The notes under the pieces were generated by a model. The model saw only the letters and a list, made by a program, of their open reading frames with translations. It ran no database searches and was not told the DNA's origin. 29,419 nt of DNA, taken from positions 1 to 29,419 of the IMG/VR virus record IMGVR_UViG_3300044568_001101; one strand, given 5' to 3'. Of this stretch, positions 16,110-23,288 are shown piece after piece; position 1 is the stretch's first letter; every line of letters begins with the position of its first letter. A program made the translations under genes and the position numbers. The DNA is from a virus.

Positions 16110-16563
16110 TCTTGAGTGTGTTAAAAATTGAACTGAGGGAAATTTTAGTTTCATCGGAGAGTTCCCTCATTGACATCTCCTGCTTTATGTAAATAGTCAT
16201 CAGCTTTTCATCGTACCAGTTCCACGTCTTAACCTCTGTCCAGATTGAGTGAACCAATACCTGCATTGCTTCTTCTTGTTCCTCTGCACTTCCCTCGTCC
16301 ACCATCTCTGGAATGCGGTCGGTAGTCTGGAATCTTGACCTGCTTTTGGCGTAGTCAGCATACATATTCTTTAAAGCTATGTAAACAAACAAAGTGTTCA
16401 CCTCGTTCTTGTACATAATCTTCTCTGGCTCGCTTACGTACTTGTGCATCCGAAGGTACATCTCCTGAACGATATCCTCCACCATATGACTGGGGCACCC
16501 AAAGGACTGCACCATTCGGCACCAATCCTTGTGACGGGTTGAGAGAAGTTCCAGCACGTTCAT
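16039..16563 (-). CDS. Sigma-70-like transcription factor
   Basis: 174 residues. Residues 11-75 resemble sigma region 2 (MVEDIVQEMYLRMHKY, then a FVYIALKNMYADYAKSR helix). Residues 118-160 resemble the region 4 helix-turn-helix (KLMTIYIKQEMSMRELSDET, then SSIFNTLKNGKQRIK). The order and length fit a small ECF-type sigma, or a non-sigma relative with the same fold. It overlaps the terminase large subunit stop as ATGA. It may direct host RNA polymerase to late phage promoters; that is inference, since no matching late promoter was identified. Confidence 0.72.
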   Translation of the reverse strand: MNVLELLSTRHKDWCRMVQSFGCPSHMVEDIVQEMYLRMHKYVSEPEKIMYKNEVNTLFVYIALKNMYADYAKSRSRFQTTDRIPEMVDEGSAEEQEEAMQVLVHSIWTEVKTWNWYDEKLMTIYIKQEMSMRELSDETKISLSSIFNTLKNGKQRIKTNCKKAYKSWKETGSR

Positions 16564-17720
16564 CGTATTGCGTATCTACCATAGTTTGGTCTTGACAACC
16601 GATTAAATGTAGCGTATCTGGTCGCATCTATTGCGTGGTTGAAAGCATCAACGGGTCGGTTAAGTAGGTTGCCGTTCTTATCATCCATCCACTTGTAGTT
16701 CTGGAACTCTTTGATTACGTTCAAGTCCGAGCGCATCAAATGTATTCGGTGGCGTTTCAGTACGTCAATGCCAGCCATTACCGAGTCGGCTCCCTTTACG
16801 GCTGGTTTTATGTTCCAGCCCATTCGGTGCAGTTCCTCAATAGACTTTGGTTCTGCGGAGTCTGCCCATATCTCATCTTGCCGAGAAAAGCCAAGTCCAC
16901 GTAAACATTCGCTAATATCCGTATTGGTAAGATTGGTTTTGTAGAGCAGCTCTTTTACATACAAGTTGTCTCCCTTTTTGTAAATGCGGACAATGGCAGT
17001 AGGGTCGTTGGTGAAACCGAAGTCAAGTCCCGTAGAAACCAAGTCGGCATCCTCTGGCACTTCATCTACAATTTGATATTGGAACACGGCAGCCCGATTT
17101 GTTCCTCGCTCACCAAGTCCATAGATTCGCCAGTAATCATTATCCGTATCCTTAAGGCGTTCAATTTCCGAAACAATAGTTTCATTTAAGAACGGGTTAT
17201 CAAGGTAGGTAGTCTGATAGAAGTCGCAATCATCACGAGGGATTACCTTATCGTATATCCAGTGAAAAGTCTCCGAAGGGTTGTAGTCAATAATTACCTT
17301 TCCCTCCGTACGGAAGATAAGCTGCTGCCAGTCCTCGTAGTAGAGTTCATTAGCCTCGTTAATAAAAAGTAGGTTACGCTTCCGTCCACGAATCTTCTGG
17401 GGTTGGTCAAGGCTGATGAACTCAACCAAGTTCCCATTCAGGTGGTATTCGTTACTTGACTTGTTGTGAAACTCCTCAAGGTAAATGTTGTGTTCCCGTA
17501 GTATTTGAAAAAAGTCCCTCATTACGGAAGCACGAAGCGAGGGGAACGTCTTACGACAGATTGTTATAACCGAGCCCTTATTGTTTACCGAGTAATGAAA
17601 AATAAGCCACAAGATGATGTTATAGGTTTTACCCGAACGGGTGCCCCCTTGTTGCACCGTTATGCGCTTAGAGGAGCGCAAAAGGTGCTTGTACACCTTA
17701 TTTGTTTCAATCAGTCTCAA
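16560..17720 (-). CDS. terL: Terminase large subunit
   Basis: 386 residues. ATPase: Walker A GGTRSGKT (25-32) and Walker B LLFINEAN (117-124, catalytic Glu122). RNase H-like nuclease: Asp233 in LDFGFTNDPT, Asp287 in WADSAEPKS and Asp365 in HAIDATRYA. The motor cuts and pumps DNA into the procapsid through the portal. The best start is TTG at 17720, because a stop lies nine bases upstream and the next option, GTG at 17696, would remove part of the conserved lead-in to Walker A. The family looks like the PBSX/SPP1-type terminase. It overlaps the small subunit gene by 14 bases. Confidence 0.95.
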   Translation of the reverse strand: MRLIETNKVYKHLLRSSKRITVQQGGTRSGKTYNIILWLIFHYSVNNKGSVITICRKTFPSLRASVMRDFFQILREHNIYLEEFHNKSSNEYHLNGNLVEFISLDQPQKIRGRKRNLLFINEANELYYEDWQQLIFRTEGKVIIDYNPSETFHWIYDKVIPRDDCDFYQTTYLDNPFLNETIVSEIERLKDTDNDYWRIYGLGERGTNRAAVFQYQIVDEVPEDADLVSTGLDFGFTNDPTAIVRIYKKGDNLYVKELLYKTNLTNTDISECLRGLGFSRQDEIWADSAEPKSIEELHRMGWNIKPAVKGADSVMAGIDVLKRHRIHLMRSDLNVIKEFQNYKWMDDKNGNLLNRPVDAFNHAIDATRYATFNRLSRPNYGRYAIR

Positions 17721-18048
17721 TAATTCTTACATTGAATAAGTTGTCGCTGGTTGTTTGTATTTCCTGACGCTCAACATAGCCACGATGCTTGCCTTTAGTT
17801 TTTAGAAAGAAGATAGTAGCGGTGGAGTTGCCATCCTTTATCTGCTTGTGCAGTTGGCTCTCTGCGAAGTCAAGAGTCATATCGGCAATTGATTCCACTT
17901 GACTGCGGTAGTTCTCATCTTCCTTGTACCACTCGTAGTGAGTCTGTCTGGCAATGCCCACTGTCTTGCAAGCAGCCGTTACAATTCCCAAAGATTTCTC
18001 AAGGGCTTCAGTCATTGCTTTTTTCTGTATGTCAGTTTTTGTCAGCAT
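17707..18048 (-). CDS. terS: Terminase small subunit
   Basis: 113 residues with an N-terminal helix-turn-helix (SLGIVTAACKTVGIARQTHY), a central helix pair (VESIADMTLDFAESQLHKQI) and a LKTKGKHRGYVER motif before the C-terminal tail, as in phage TerS proteins that bind the packaging site. It lies directly before terL and overlaps the end of the dioxygenase gene by 17 bases, tying the modification cassette to packaging genes in one transcript. Confidence 0.88.
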   Translation of the reverse strand: MLTKTDIQKKAMTEALEKSLGIVTAACKTVGIARQTHYEWYKEDENYRSQVESIADMTLDFAESQLHKQIKDGNSTATIFFLKTKGKHRGYVERQEIQTTSDNLFNVRIIETD

Positions 18049-18934
18049 TTCTTATTTTGTTCTTTATAAGTTCGTTGTCGCTTTGAGTCTTTAGTTCCTG
18101 CCTTCTTTTGTCAAGTGAAGCCAGATGATCAGGGTCAAGGCGTTTCTTTTCTCGTTCAGTTTTCACCTTGCGGATGCGTTTGATTTCTTCTCCCAAAGGT
18201 TCGCACTTCCACATTTGCTCAAGGGAGTAGTAGACTAATGAGTATCGGTATGCCGAATCGTTTTTGTATTCAATGCTTGATACTCCGTGAAGAATATCCT
18301 GCCCGTTGAAAATTGTTATGGTATTATCTTCTACTTCCAGAGCAAGGTCAAATTCTGGGATTATTAAATGCCCTCCCTCAATGTCTTTCTTAAACACAAC
18401 CATATTAGACAGAACGCTTTTAAAGTTCCCTGCGTCAAAGTGGTATTTCAGTTGGTTGTTTCTGTTTACAATCCCGCTAGTAAATGGAGAGCCTCCTATC
18501 TTCCAGTCCTGCATTACTCGCTCCTCTACTACTGCATTGTGGTATTCATACTGCTCTGGAAAGTGTTCTCTGTAATAGCCTACAAGTTCTTTGGCGAAGT
18601 CCGTAATTACGTGGTGCTGCTTCGGGTAGTTGTGAGCCATTGACGTTACGGTACAATAGTCGTGGCGCATTGCTACTCGTGGAGAGAACCCGAAGATAGC
18701 GGATGTTGACTCAAGCCCTCTGCTTCTTTTACCCGTTGAGTATTTTTGACTCTTTACTGCCCAGCGTAATGCCGAAGTATCTGTCTGTAGTTTTTTGTAC
18801 AGAACAACGGGCACGTTATCTACGTAGATAATGCAGTCCTCTTTTATAAGGTTTGTTACATCACTGCGGAGTGCGGTTCGTTTCTTGAACTTGCCTTTAT
18901 CTACTGGCAGTCTCTCTAAGTCAAGGCGTATCAT
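18032..18934 (-). CDS. TET/JBP-type 2-oxoglutarate Fe(II) dioxygenase
   Basis: 300 residues. The double-stranded beta-helix core holds the iron ligands His165-x-Asp167 in YHFDAGNF, a GGHLIIPEFD strand (187-196), FNGQDILHGVSS with the distal ligand His216, and Arg230 in YRYSLVYYS for 2-oxoglutarate. The pattern H-x-D-x-G-N ... GG-x-L-x-x-P-E ... LHG is that of the TET/JBP family, which oxidises the methyl group of 5-methylcytosine or thymine in DNA. The charged tail after residue 250 may bind DNA. The start overlaps the glycosyltransferase gene as ATGA. No DNA methyltransferase is present in the window, so thymine or host-made 5-methylcytosine are both possible substrates. The family call is good; the base specificity is unknown. 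Confidence 0.8.
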   Translation of the reverse strand: MIRLDLERLPVDKGKFKKRTALRSDVTNLIKEDCIIYVDNVPVVLYKKLQTDTSALRWAVKSQKYSTGKRSRGLESTSAIFGFSPRVAMRHDYCTVTSMAHNYPKQHHVITDFAKELVGYYREHFPEQYEYHNAVVEERVMQDWKIGGSPFTSGIVNRNNQLKYHFDAGNFKSVLSNMVVFKKDIEGGHLIIPEFDLALEVEDNTITIFNGQDILHGVSSIEYKNDSAYRYSLVYYSLEQMWKCEPLGEEIKRIRKVKTEREKKRLDPDHLASLDKRRQELKTQSDNELIKNKIRNADKN

Positions 18935-19650
18935 TTTAGTTTCTTTGATTTGTATTGCTCACCTATAAGTTTTGGCTCATAGTACCATCGCTTATCTTCC
19001 TTAACAATTATGCCAACGGTTGGGTCTGTTGATTGGAACACGGCAATTTCTTTTTGGGCTTGTTCCTTTCGGTCAAAAGCCTGATGGCCTCCAGCCCCAC
19101 TTCCTACGGGCTTGCATTTGATTGGGTGCCGAGCGCAGAACAAGGTAAACTCATTATTGTGAACCATCTGGAAAAACTGGTAAAAGTCCTCAAATGTGTT
19201 TATCTCCTCACGTGGGCGGAACGAACTAGTGCGTATCAAATAGCAGGTTTGCACTCGTTTGTTTACGTGCGTAAATAGTCGCTTGCTTTTAGCGTAGAAC
19301 TCAAAGTCATACGGGAACACAACGGCTCCAAGATTAGGGTAAGATTTGAAGTAAGACAGAATCTCCGTTAGGTCGCTGGCTATCTCACCTACTGCAGATA
19401 CGTCATCGTCAATCTTGAATATTACGTCATAGCCGTTCTCTTCTGCGTAACGCTTGGCCTCCGTCAGGGCGTACCATATCCCAGCGTTGCTGCGCTCTAG
19501 TTTTAGTTTGTTGGGGTAGTCGTACTTGTCGTAGTCATCTTCCTCTAAAACAAGCAGGGTATCAATACCCAAACTATCAACAAAAGCACGACAGACTTTC
19601 TGAAATAACTCAGGCCTCTGTTTACTGGGTATTACTGCTAAGGGTTTCAA
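18931..19650 (-). CDS. TET-associated-type glycosyltransferase
   Basis: 239 residues, GT-A-like. The first strand (LAVIPSKQRPELFQ) is at the very start, which requires the TTG start at 19650: a stop lies 12 bases upstream and there is no nearby ATG. Other features are a LLVLEEDDYDKY strand, the metal and sugar-nucleotide motif KIDDDV (79-84), LGAVVFPYDFEF, and GSGAGGHQAFDR (183-194). The layout matches the TET-associated glycosyltransferase (TAGT) type described beside phage TET/JBP enzymes. The inferred role is to place a sugar on the hydroxymethyl base made by the neighbouring dioxygenase. It overlaps the ParB-like gene by 29 bases. Confidence 0.75.
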   Translation of the reverse strand: MKPLAVIPSKQRPELFQKVCRAFVDSLGIDTLLVLEEDDYDKYDYPNKLKLERSNAGIWYALTEAKRYAEENGYDVIFKIDDDVSAVGEIASDLTEILSYFKSYPNLGAVVFPYDFEFYAKSKRLFTHVNKRVQTCYLIRTSSFRPREEINTFEDFYQFFQMVHNNEFTLFCARHPIKCKPVGSGAGGHQAFDRKEQAQKEIAVFQSTDPTVGIIVKEDKRWYYEPKLIGEQYKSKKLK

Positions 19651-20212
19651 GTAGGTAAATAATTACGTCAGTGTTGCTTTCCAGTTCTTTCTCTTTGGCA
19701 ATCTCCTCCAGCTTTCCAATAACGTACTCGTATTGTTGGTTGTCAAAGTACAAAGTTATCTGTTTTACTTTGGAATTGATGTACTTGTCAAGGGCTTCAT
19801 CCAACTCATCCTTATCAAATTCTGGCTCCTTATCATCATCAAAGTATGATGCAGGGATATCCAAGCCCCAGTCAACCAGTTCCTCTATGCTCCACTCGTT
19901 CGCAAGAACGTCCCAATCCCACTCACCGAATGATGAATTGTCTTTGATAACAAACTCCTTCTTTTGTTCTTCCGTTAAGTCCGTAGCAAGAATAACGGGA
20001 ACTTCAGTAAGCCCTGCCTCACGACAAGCACGAAGGCGCATATTGCCACCAAGCACCATCATATCATTATCTACAACAATTGGTCGCAGCTTGAGCATCT
20101 CTGGGAACTCCTTGATGCTGCTAACAAGTTTTTTGAACTTATCGTTCTTAATTACTCTAGGGTTGTTCGGTGCGAGTTTCACCGTGTTAATAGGAACAAT
20201 CTCAGTTTTCAT
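19622..20212 (-). CDS. ParB/sulfiredoxin-fold protein of the modification cassette
   Basis: 196 residues. Residues 1-70 are a ParB N-terminal domain: PINTVKLAPNNPRVI, FPEMLKLRPIVVD, then the nucleotide-binding motif GGNMRLRACREAGL (55-68). Then comes DLTEEQKKEFVIKDNSSFGEWDWDVLA, usual in phage ParB-like proteins, an acidic linker and a C-terminal alpha/beta part. There is no methyltransferase fused to it, unlike many phage homologues. ParB-like domains of this type are recurrent partners in phage DNA modification operons; their activity there (nuclease, kinase or NTPase) is not settled. Confidence 0.8.
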   Translation of the reverse strand: MKTEIVPINTVKLAPNNPRVIKNDKFKKLVSSIKEFPEMLKLRPIVVDNDMMVLGGNMRLRACREAGLTEVPVILATDLTEEQKKEFVIKDNSSFGEWDWDVLANEWSIEELVDWGLDIPASYFDDDKEPEFDKDELDEALDKYINSKVKQITLYFDNQQYEYVIGKLEEIAKEKELESNTDVIIYLLETLSSNTQ

Positions 20213-20912
20213 TTTTCTTAAATAGTTTGTTGGGTTTTAAATTAGGGCTTACATCAAGTGCCCAGCTGGCAGTTTGATAGGACTCGTAGTAGAACTTTTC
20301 TCTGGGAACTGTCTCCCAGTTGTCGTTGTGCCACTTTGTCCACGCCACGTTCATCGGTTTGTACTTTGGTAGCACTTTCTTAACCACACGAGAAAGGAAT
20401 GCGGGTCCAGTTGTCTGCAAAACAAACCGACCTTTCCACTCGTTGTAGATTTTGTTTGCGCTCTTCTCGGCATAGTTCTCAATTAGTTCCTCAAAAATTA
20501 TCTCCCAAAGCTTCAGGCCTGCCTCTGTTCCCATAAAGTCGTTCTGAACAAACTCGTGGTGGTTTGGGATTAAATGATGCAAGGTGTGAAGAACAAAGCG
20601 TTGCTCTCGCAAAGGCTCAAAAGACTGGATGCAGTGAGAGTCCAAGTCGCAGTAGAAACCTCCGTGAACATAGAGAACTAGGAACTTGGTAAAGTCAACC
20701 CTCTGAATGTTGTACCTAAGGCTCTGGTAGAAGTCCAGAAGGTCAGGGCGATGTTCTTTTACCAAAGCGAGGGCATCTTCCGCCCCCCACAATTTATACT
20801 CCCAGTCGGGGTGTATTTCCTTCATTGTTCTGATGCTCTCCACAAAGATGGGTATGTTTTCCAATGGCCCGTTCCACGGGAAGTATATCTGGTGAATCTT
20901 CTTTGGTATCAT
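20202..20912 (-). CDS. DXD glycosyltransferase (capsular/OCH1-like)
   Basis: 236 residues. It begins with IPKKIHQIYFPWNG, the usual start of glycosyltransferases with a DXD sugar-binding region, then PDWEYKLWG, and YVHGGFYCDLDSH with the metal-binding Asp89-x-Asp91. A C-terminal part contains TTGPAFLSRVVKK. The enzyme should transfer a sugar from a nucleotide donor. Next to a TET/JBP enzyme and a TAGT-like enzyme it could extend or add sugars on DNA; modification of a virion or host surface protein is the alternative. ATGA overlap with the HNH gene. Confidence 0.82.
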   Translation of the reverse strand: MIPKKIHQIYFPWNGPLENIPIFVESIRTMKEIHPDWEYKLWGAEDALALVKEHRPDLLDFYQSLRYNIQRVDFTKFLVLYVHGGFYCDLDSHCIQSFEPLREQRFVLHTLHHLIPNHHEFVQNDFMGTEAGLKLWEIIFEELIENYAEKSANKIYNEWKGRFVLQTTGPAFLSRVVKKVLPKYKPMNVAWTKWHNDNWETVPREKFYYESYQTASWALDVSPNLKPNKLFKKNEN

Positions 20913-21166
20913 TGCTTGGATAAATAGTTTACGTTATGAATGTTCTGAAGCCACTCCTTGTGTTCCTTGATGTCCCCGTACTGGTTGTGGCACTTACGGC
21001 ACAACGCCATCAGGTTTTCTATTCGGTCAGCCGTCTTGCTTCCGCCCATTCCTCTGGCTTCAATATGGTGAATGTCTACCGCTTTGCTTCCGCACACCTC
21101 GCAGGGAATCCAGTCTGTGGTATCATAACCCATTGATGTTAGGTAAATTTTAGTGTGCTTCTTCAC
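20909..21166 (-). CDS. HNH endonuclease
   Basis: 85 residues from GTG at 21166; the frame continues upstream only into low-complexity sequence, and ATG at 21133 would remove a conserved lead-in. It carries CEVCGSKAVDIHHIEARGMG, then ENLMALCRKCHNQYGD: the HNH core with four zinc-binding cysteines (CxxC and CxxC) and His-His. Small phage HNH proteins can nick or cut DNA and often lie near terminase genes. Here it starts the cassette with the glycosyltransferases, so it might cut unmodified DNA or act in packaging. Confidence 0.85.
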   Translation of the reverse strand: MKKHTKIYLTSMGYDTTDWIPCEVCGSKAVDIHHIEARGMGGSKTADRIENLMALCRKCHNQYGDIKEHKEWLQNIHNVNYLSKQ

Positions 21167-21284
21167 TGCGCTCAAGGTACTTACGCCAAAGCCTTGATGC
21201 AACTGCAAGCCTTTGAGGATAAAATGGATAGAGAGGCCTAAGCCTCGCCATCGCAATTCGCATAAATTGTTCTCTGTTCTTCAT
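21150..21284 (-). CDS. 44-residue basic protein at the head of the cassette
   Basis: Reads MKNREQFMRIAMARLRPLYP and continues with aromatic and basic residues to ERSEEAH. It starts directly after the T-tract of the terminator at 21288-21309 and ends overlapping the HNH start by 17 bases, so it fills the gap neatly. It is rich in Arg and Tyr and has amphipathic helices. No family recognised. Translation is likely from the arrangement, but not certain. Confidence 0.6.
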   Translation of the reverse strand: MKNREQFMRIAMARLRPLYPFYPQRLAVASRLWRKYLERSEEAH

Positions 21285-21287
21285 AAT

Positions 21288-21309
21288 AAAAAAGGGCTCT
21301 GCAAAGCCC
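21288..21309 (-). terminator. Rho-independent terminator between early genes and the cassette
   Basis: On the minus strand GGGCTT pairs with GAGCCC (six pairs, the inner one G-U) around TGCA, followed by six T then ATT. It lies after the 56-residue gene ending at 21325 and before the HNH cassette, marking a likely transcript boundary. Confidence 0.85.
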
Positions 21310-21324
21310 CTTCGGAAAATAATG

Positions 21325-21495
21325 TTACTCGGTGCAGCGAGTCATCTGGCTAATTACGTGGTCTCTCTGGCGATAGTTCAGAATTGACTTCTTAGTCTGG
21401 ATAAGGTTGTATTCTTCTTCCAGAGTTCGGTCAAGCTCAGTCAAGTGCAAAAGAACTTCCATTGCAGTTTTGTTGTACTTAACCCTTGCTCTCAT
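21325..21495 (-). CDS. Small helical protein (56 aa)
   Basis: Starts MRARVKYNKTAMEVLLHLTE and ends QMTRCTE. One helix with an acidic patch (LDRTLEEEYNLIQTKKSIL) dominates and suggests a short coiled coil. The ATG lies inside the end of the upstream small gene (17-base overlap) and the stop lies 15 bases before the terminator hairpin. Function unknown. Confidence 0.7.
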   Translation of the reverse strand: MRARVKYNKTAMEVLLHLTELDRTLEEEYNLIQTKKSILNYRQRDHVISQMTRCTE

Positions 21496-21628
21496 TTTTG
21501 TAGTTTTTTATTACCTCTTGCTCAATTAGTTCAAGCATATAGTCAAAACTTATACTATTGTCTTCACCGCCATAGCGTTGTCGGTTTACTACATCTCTAA
21601 AGAATGCTGCGCTGATGTACTTGCTCAT
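21479..21628 (-). CDS. Small protein of unknown function (49 aa)
   Basis: Starts MSKYISAAFFRDVVNRQRYG and has DYMLELIEQEVIKNYKNESKG at the end, largely helical. It lies in a row of three small genes between the nuclease gene and the terminator, 12 bases after its neighbour and overlapping the next by 17. Accepted on spacing and protein-like composition; no family recognised. Confidence 0.65.
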   Translation of the reverse strand: MSKYISAAFFRDVVNRQRYGGEDNSISFDYMLELIEQEVIKNYKNESKG

Positions 21629-21640
21629 TTCTCGTTGGTG

Positions 21641-21811
21641 TTAAAGGTCGCTATCAGCATCTATTCGCTCTTTTTTAGAGAGACTATCATAGATGTAATA
21701 CTCAATTTCTCCGTAGGTGCCGTATAGGGTGCGACCTTTGTAGTCCCACCTATACCAGCTATCCTCTATCCACTTCACAGTTCTTCCGTGAATTTTAATA
21801 ATACGGCTCAT
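21641..21811 (-). CDS. Small protein of unknown function (56 aa)
   Basis: Starts MSRIIKIHGRTVKWIEDSWY, then RWDYKGRTLYGTYGEIEYYI and an acidic end. The alternating aromatic and charged residues look like a small beta barrel or sheet. ATG forms ATGA with the stop of the PD-(D/E)XK nuclease gene. Function unknown. Confidence 0.7.
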   Translation of the reverse strand: MSRIIKIHGRTVKWIEDSWYRWDYKGRTLYGTYGEIEYYIYDSLSKKERIDADSDL

Positions 21812-22596
21812 TCCAGAATCCCTCTTAAAGTGTAATTGTCAAGACTTTCTCCGTTCTTGAAAAAGGTCTCATAGCGACCAATCGCATCCTTTACCTTTTT
21901 GTACCCTTTGTTTAGGAACGTGGGAGAAACGTCAAAGATTCCTACATCAAGGCTTTCCTTGTCAATAACAATAAACTTGAAGTTAGACTGGGGAATGCCA
22001 AATATGTGCGTGTAGAGCCAAGCCTGAACGTCATAATTATAGCGTTCTGCGCTATGAGAAAATCCCCGAACCTCACGAGTTGTCTTCAGGTCAGCCATAA
22101 AGAGATTAGGAAGGTCAAGAATGTCGGCCTTCGCACGGAAAGGATAACCCTCCACCATTGCAATTTCTGGCACCTCAAACTCGCAGTCTGCAATCATAGT
22201 CAGAACGTGCTCGTTGCGGAGCGTAGCATCAACAATACGCATATTGTCATCGTACTCCCTACGGGTAATAACTGTCTTGCTGGATGCATCCCTAGTTTCC
22301 TTGAATGCTTTGGCTACTCGGCTTTGAACTTCAACCACCTCGTATCGGTCGCTGAACGTGTGTGGCTCAAGAACCATAGTGTGGATAAACTGACCGACCT
22401 GCAAAGCAGTTGAGTCGGACTCTACAAAGTTTCTGGTCAAGCCAGAGTAAACCTTTGGACTCTGGAGCAGGTATCCTACCGAAGAGCTGGAAAGGGCATT
22501 TTTACCCAAGTAGCCGTAGTAGAACTCTTGGTCGTGCATATGGTTAAGAAGGACTTCTTTATCGTGGACCGTTTGGTCAAGTAGGGTTATTTTCAT
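21808..22596 (-). CDS. PD-(D/E)XK exonuclease, RecE/DUF3799-like
   Basis: 262 residues. Features of the RecE-like / YqaJ-type nucleases: LQVGQFIHTMVLEP (65-78) with His72 and Glu77, KADILD with Asp158, ADLKTTREV with Asp169-x-Lys171, and the QxxxY helix YNYDVQAWLYT (187-197). Such enzymes resect double-stranded DNA ends for annealing-type recombination. No annealing protein of the RecT/Erf kind was recognised; the SSB-like protein at 25967-26374 may serve. ATGA overlaps on both sides. Confidence 0.85.
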   Translation of the reverse strand: MKITLLDQTVHDKEVLLNHMHDQEFYYGYLGKNALSSSSVGYLLQSPKVYSGLTRNFVESDSTALQVGQFIHTMVLEPHTFSDRYEVVEVQSRVAKAFKETRDASSKTVITRREYDDNMRIVDATLRNEHVLTMIADCEFEVPEIAMVEGYPFRAKADILDLPNLFMADLKTTREVRGFSHSAERYNYDVQAWLYTHIFGIPQSNFKFIVIDKESLDVGIFDVSPTFLNKGYKKVKDAIGRYETFFKNGESLDNYTLRGILE

Positions 22597-22775
22597 TTTG
22601 ATTCTGTTTTAAATGTTGATTCGTACCATTGGTCAAAAGGCACACGAAGCAAAGCATCGTGGTAGGCCATACGCAAGGTGACTTTCTCAATCAGTTCTAT
22701 GTCTTTTAAGATTGATTCGGATATGTCTGCCGACTTCAGTTGTCGGAGCAGTTGGGAGATGGTTTCGTATTTCAT
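22593..22775 (-). CDS. Small helical protein (60 aa)
   Basis: Sequence starts MKYETISQLLRQLKSADIS and ends WYESTFKTESK. Helical, probably two helices. It is coupled by ATGA overlaps to the gene before and to the exonuclease after it, so it may be an accessory of the exonuclease. No family recognised. Confidence 0.7.
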   Translation of the reverse strand: MKYETISQLLRQLKSADISESILKDIELIEKVTLRMAYHDALLRVPFDQWYESTFKTESK

Positions 22776-23002
22776 TTTTCAGCAAATTTTTTAATCATAT
22801 ATTCTTCGTACTTACTGCAATAGTATTTCATTGCGTCATAATTATCTTCGTGCATTGGGAAGTCAATAAAAACTTCTTCTATGCTATCAGCACCAGCTCT
22901 AAAGCCATTAAAGCAAAGCATTACTGTAAGGTGGTCGCCATCGTAGCCGTATGATAGCATATCACAAGACTCAATGTATATTGTTTCTTTATCCTTTTCC
23001 AT
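22772..23002 (-). CDS. Small protein of unknown function (76 aa)
   Basis: 76 residues from ATG at 23002 (MEKDKETIYIESCDMLSYGY); ATG at 23038 is possible but would overlap the upstream gene by 50 bases. A beta-rich N-terminal half (HLTVMLCFNGFRAGADSIEE) is followed by a tyrosine- and lysine-rich helix. No family recognised. Confidence 0.68.
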   Translation of the reverse strand: MEKDKETIYIESCDMLSYGYDGDHLTVMLCFNGFRAGADSIEEVFIDFPMHEDNYDAMKYYCSKYEEYMIKKFAEK

Positions 23003-23288
23003 CAAGAATATCTTGAATGTTAAGATTGTCAGTAGCATACTCGTGCAACGCAGCGTAAGCCAGTTGAGATATGTTAGTTATTGGAGCAAACTCCAAGTCA
23101 TCCCAGCCGTTACAAGGTGCAATCTGCTTGCAGATGTCCCAGCAGGTATGGTAGTAAATGCAATCATTATCAATGTCCGACATAAGGTGCTCGTGCAGGT
23201 CATCGTAAGTTGCATCAGGGTCGTTAGCCAAGTACTCAAGCAGAGATTGCTTCTGCTCTTCAAGCCATTTGTATTGATTAAAGCTCAT
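22989..23288 (-). CDS. Small protein of unknown function (99 aa)
   Basis: 99 residues from ATG at 23288 (MSFNQYKWLEEQKQSLLEYL); another ATG five codons earlier is possible. An acidic N-terminal helix is followed by DATYDDLHEHLMSDIDNDCI, two further cysteine-containing stretches (CWDICKQIAPCNGW) and a tail (LHEYATDNLNIQDILDGKG). Similar short helical proteins are scattered through phage early regions. No function known. Confidence 0.7.
   Translation of the reverse strand: MSFNQYKWLEEQKQSLLEYLANDPDATYDDLHEHLMSDIDNDCIYYHTCWDICKQIAPCNGWDDLEFAPITNISQLAYAALHEYATDNLNIQDILDGKG

Noticed and set aside
19671-20225. Plus-strand frame of 184 codons opposite the ParB-like gene
   Set aside because: Serine-rich translation of antisense codons; the minus-strand product has a clear ParB motif.
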